From Acidimicrobiaceae bacterium (GTDB taxonomy: Bacteria > Actinomycetota > Acidimicrobiia > Acidimicrobiales > RAAP-2), in NCBI GenBank assembly GCA_947456245.1, contig CANGPS010000002.1:1-64000 (forward strand): a stretch of DNA of 64,000 nt. Direction: 5' to 3'. This document shows, one piece after another, positions 61,019-64,000 of the stretch. Position 1 is the stretch's first letter. Every line of letters begins with the position of its first letter. Under the pieces are notes generated by a model. The model was not told the DNA's origin. It saw only the letters and a program-made list of their open reading frames with translations, and made no database searches. The position numbers were made by a program, and so were the translations under genes.

Positions 61019-61762
61019 TCAGGGCTTGTTGGCGCCGTTGCGCGCCACGAACTCCCCGACCTCCTGGTAGGCCGGGATCGACTCCCCCGCATCCCCCCAG
61101 AAGCCGGGCTGCACGTCGTACGCCACGTGGCCGGCACCGATGAAGTGGTTGTTCACGTCGGTGATCTCGAGCTCGCCTCGGGCCGAGGGCTCGAGGGTCT
61201 TGACCACGTCGAAGACCTCGGACGCGTAGCAATAGACGCCGGTGACGGCGAAGTGGCTCGGCGGGACCTCGGGCTTCTCGATGATCCGGACGATCCGGCC
61301 GTCCTCGTCCATCTCCGGGACGCCGAGGTGCGAGAGGTGCGTCGGGTCGTCCATCTTCGACAGGACCAGCCGGCAGCCCTGGGGGTTGGCCCGGAACGCC
61401 TCGATGGTGGGCCTGAACGTGTGCTCGAAGATGTTGTCCGCCAGCATCACCACGATGGGGCCGCCCTTGGCAAAGCGCTCGCCGAGGCCCAATGCCTCGG
61501 CGATGCCGCCGGCGTTCTCCTGGACGGCGTAGGAGAGTCCCTCGAGGCCGTAGGAGGAGCCGTCACCGAGCATGCGCATGAAGTCGCCCACGCGCTCGCC
61601 ACCGGTCACGATCAGGAGCTCGTCGATGCCGGCCGCCACCATGGCCTCGACCGACCACTCGACCATCGATCGGTCGTAGACCGGGAGCAGGTGCTTGTTG
61701 GTGATGCGGGTGAGTCGGTTCAGGCGAGAGCCCGTCCCACCAGCCAGGAGGATGCCGCGCAT
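61019..61762 (-). CDS. Sugar-1-phosphate nucleotidyltransferase (RmlA-like)
   Basis: MRGILLAGGTGSRLNRLTRITNKHLLPVYDRSMVEWSVEAMVAAGI, VMLADNIFE. Confidence 0.93.
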   Translation of the reverse strand: MRGILLAGGTGSRLNRLTRITNKHLLPVYDRSMVEWSVEAMVAAGIDELLIVTGGERVGDFMRMLGDGSSYGLEGLSYAVQENAGGIAEALGLGERFAKGGPIVVMLADNIFEHTFRPTIEAFRANPQGCRLVLSKMDDPTHLSHLGVPEMDEDGRIVRIIEKPEVPPSHFAVTGVYCYASEVFDVVKTLEPSARGELEITDVNNHFIGAGHVAYDVQPGFWGDAGESIPAYQEVGEFVARNGANKP

Positions 61763-61771
61763 GGTCGGAGC

Positions 61772-62887
61772 CTAGATCGAGGAGATTTCGAGGACGCCTC
61801 GGGCGACCTGTCCGGCGTGCATGGCCTCGACGATGTCCCGGAAGGCGTCGAGGGGTCGCGTCATGGTCACGAGCTCGTCGAGCTTGAGTCGCCCTGCCTT
61901 GTAGAGGTCGACCATGAGGCCGACATCGTGGTGCGGGCGGGAGGAGCCGTAGCGGCAGCCGAGGAGCCCCCGGTCGACATAGGCCAGCGAGTTGATGTCG
62001 ACGGCGACCTCGGTCCCCCGGGCCGGGATGCCCAGCGCCACCGCGTTGCCGCCCCAGTCGAGGACGTCGAGGGCGTTGCGGAGCACCGCCGGGTGACCGA
62101 CGCAGTCGAACGCCCAGGTCGCCCCACCCATCGGGTTGAGCGCACCGGCCGCCGACTCGCGGTTCGGCGGGAGCAGCTCGCGCACGGCCGCCACCGCATC
62201 GGTGGTCGAGGCGTCGATGAAGTCGGTGGCACCGAACTGGCGGGCGAGGCCCTCCTTGGACGCCAGCATGTCCACGCCGATGATCCTCGTCGCGCCTGCG
62301 ATCTCGAGCCCCTGGATCACGTTGAGGCCGATGCCGCCGACGCCGAACACGACCGCCGTCTCGCCGGGGCGGACCTGGGCGCGGTTGAGCACGGCGCCGA
62401 CGCCGGTGAGCACCCCACAGCCGATGAGGCACGCGGAGGTCAGGGGCACGTCCTTGGGAATGCGGACCGCCTGCACCTCAGAGACGATGGTCGACTCGAC
62501 GAACACGCTGGCGGCGGCGAAGTTCGACGCCTCCTCGCCCTTGTAGGTGAAGGGGTGCGAGACATTGCCCAACGAGGCTCGGCACCACGTGGGATGACCG
62601 GTCGAGCAGGCCCGACAGACACCGCAGCTGGCCAGCGTGGCGATGACCACGTGGTCGCCTGGCTTCACCGAGCGCACCTCGGAGCCGACGGCCTCGACCA
62701 CACCGGCACCCTCGTGGCCGAGCACGGCCGGAGGCTTCCACGGGATCGTCCCGTTGATCACCGAGAGGTCGGAGTGGCACACGCCAGCTGCCGCCACGGC
62801 CACACGGACCTCCTTCGGCCCGACGTCGCGCAGGCCGAGGTCCTCCGTGACCTCGACGCCATCACCGGTGTAGACGATTCCCCTCAT
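61772..62887 (-). CDS. Zinc-dependent alcohol dehydrogenase (class III/NDMA-type-like)
   Basis: AAAGVCHSDLSVINGTIPWKPPAVLGHEGAGVVEAVG, CGVCRACSTGHPTWC, GVGGIGLNVIQG. Confidence 0.93.
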   Translation of the reverse strand: MRGIVYTGDGVEVTEDLGLRDVGPKEVRVAVAAAGVCHSDLSVINGTIPWKPPAVLGHEGAGVVEAVGSEVRSVKPGDHVVIATLASCGVCRACSTGHPTWCRASLGNVSHPFTYKGEEASNFAAASVFVESTIVSEVQAVRIPKDVPLTSACLIGCGVLTGVGAVLNRAQVRPGETAVVFGVGGIGLNVIQGLEIAGATRIIGVDMLASKEGLARQFGATDFIDASTTDAVAAVRELLPPNRESAAGALNPMGGATWAFDCVGHPAVLRNALDVLDWGGNAVALGIPARGTEVAVDINSLAYVDRGLLGCRYGSSRPHHDVGLMVDLYKAGRLKLDELVTMTRPLDAFRDIVEAMHAGQVARGVLEISSI

Positions 62888-62942
62888 CGCTTCTCTCCCT
62901 CTTCTGGGCGCTCTCGCCCCATTGAACCCACGAACTCCATGA

Positions 62943-64000
62943 TCATGCCCCGAAACGCTCTCGCAGCTCACGCTTGAGGACCTTGCCGCTCGCGTTGGTG
63001 GGCAGCACATCGACGAACTCGACCCGGCGCGGCACCTTGTAGTTGGCCATGGCACCTCGAGCGAAGGCGATGACGTCGGCTGCGAAGGCCTCGTCGTCGC
63101 GCCCGTCGGCCTCCCGGACCACCACCGCGCAGCCGACCTCGCCGAGCCGCTCGTCAGGCAGGCCGACCACCGCCACCTGGGCGATGCCGGGACAGGCCCG
63201 CAGCATGGACTCGATCTCCGCCGGATAGGCGTTGAAGCCTCCGGTGACGTACATGTCCTTGAGGCGGTCGGTGATGATGACGTTCCCCTCGGCATCCATG
63301 GTCGCCACGTCACCGGTGTGCAGCCAGCCATCCGCATCGATCGCCTTGGCCGTCTCCTCGGGGTTCTCGAAGTAGCCCGGCATCACGGTGTAGCCACGGA
63401 CGACGATCTCGCCGGGCTGCCCGCGCTCGAGCTCGGTCCCATCAGGCCCGACCACGCGCACCTCGATCCCCGGGATGGCTCGTCCCGAGGTCGACGAGAT
63501 GGTCTCCGGGTCGTCGTCGGCCCGGCACATGGTCACCACCCCGGTCGACTCGGTCAGCCCATAGGCGGTCAGCACCGTCTCAAACCCGAGCTCCTCGCGC
63601 ATGGCGACCACGAGCTCGACCGGGACCACGGCCGCCCCGGTCACCCCGAGGCGGAGCGATCCGAGGTCGACGCTGCCTCGCCGAGGGTGGGCCAGGATCG
63701 ACTGGTAGAGCGTCGGCGGCCCTGGGAGCATCGAGATCGACTCGGCGCCGATCCGGTCGAGGACGGCGTCGACGTCGAAGACCGGCTCGGGGATCACCGC
63801 CGCCCCCGCCATCAAGGCTGCGAGGAGTCCGGCCTTGTAGCCGAAGGTGTGGAAGAAGGGGTTGACGACGAGGTAGCGGTCACCACGGCGAAGGCCGACG
63901 ATCGACGCCCAGGTGGCGAAGGTCCGCAGGGTCTGGCGGTGCGTCGTCATCGCTCCCTTGGGGCTCCCCGTCGTGCCCGACGTGAAGACCAGGTCGCAGA
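62943..64000 (-). CDS. AMP-binding fatty-acid-CoA ligase (5' end beyond window)
   Basis: LVFTSGTTGSPKGAMTTHRQTLRT continues to the window edge; TAYGLTESTGVVTMC, GGFNAYPAEIESMLRACPG, NASGKVLKREL. Confidence 0.93.
   Translation of the reverse strand, partial: CDLVFTSGTTGSPKGAMTTHRQTLRTFATWASIVGLRRGDRYLVVNPFFHTFGYKAGLLAALMAGAAVIPEPVFDVDAVLDRIGAESISMLPGPPTLYQSILAHPRRGSVDLGSLRLGVTGAAVVPVELVVAMREELGFETVLTAYGLTESTGVVTMCRADDDPETISSTSGRAIPGIEVRVVGPDGTELERGQPGEIVVRGYTVMPGYFENPEETAKAIDADGWLHTGDVATMDAEGNVIITDRLKDMYVTGGFNAYPAEIESMLRACPGIAQVAVVGLPDERLGEVGCAVVVREADGRDDEAFAADVIAFARGAMANYKVPRRVEFVDVLPTNASGKVLKRELRERFGA

Noticed and set aside
61127-62977. 616-aa plus-strand ORF
   Set aside because: Antisense to the nucleotidyltransferase and alcohol dehydrogenase genes; artefact of GC-rich third positions.

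Overview
This 64-kb window is high-GC, gene-dense bacterial chromosome, most like an actinobacterium (possibly Acidimicrobiia-like; inferred from protein content only). I support about 55 protein genes and one tRNA gene. I see no rRNA, IS element, prophage or CRISPR array. Recognisable content includes tandem CoA-ester lyases, a tungstate/molybdate ABC system with a HTH-TOBE regulator, a DUF1611 plus PLP-racemase operon, tRNA-Val(UAC), a sigma-like/LysM-BTAD operon, a membrane MurF-like plus Ddl pair, a compact UvrD helicase coupled to GlcD and TPP-enzyme genes, a NYN/IF2N/S1 RNA-binding protein, Kgd, a Dpp-like peptide transporter, RNase HII, GH38 alpha-mannosidase, GpsA, a B12-dependent acyl-CoA mutase, CofC, a lysine-rich repeat protein, MoaC, a PafBC fusion, TldD/PmbA, Dxs, and nucleotidyltransferase, alcohol dehydrogenase and acyl-CoA ligase genes. 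The strongest candidate for an undescribed system is at 50.8-55.8 kb. There a PafBC-type (WYL) fusion regulator is translationally coupled (GTGA overlap) to a helicase-less, apparently single-tyrosine TrwC-like HUH relaxase. That gene converges on and overlaps a VirD4/TraD-like ATPase gene with no obvious N-terminal membrane segment, and no other conjugation genes are nearby. A second notable signal is pervasive leaderless-type promoters: TANNNT boxes 6-7 nt upstream of many start codons. These support several start-codon reassignments.
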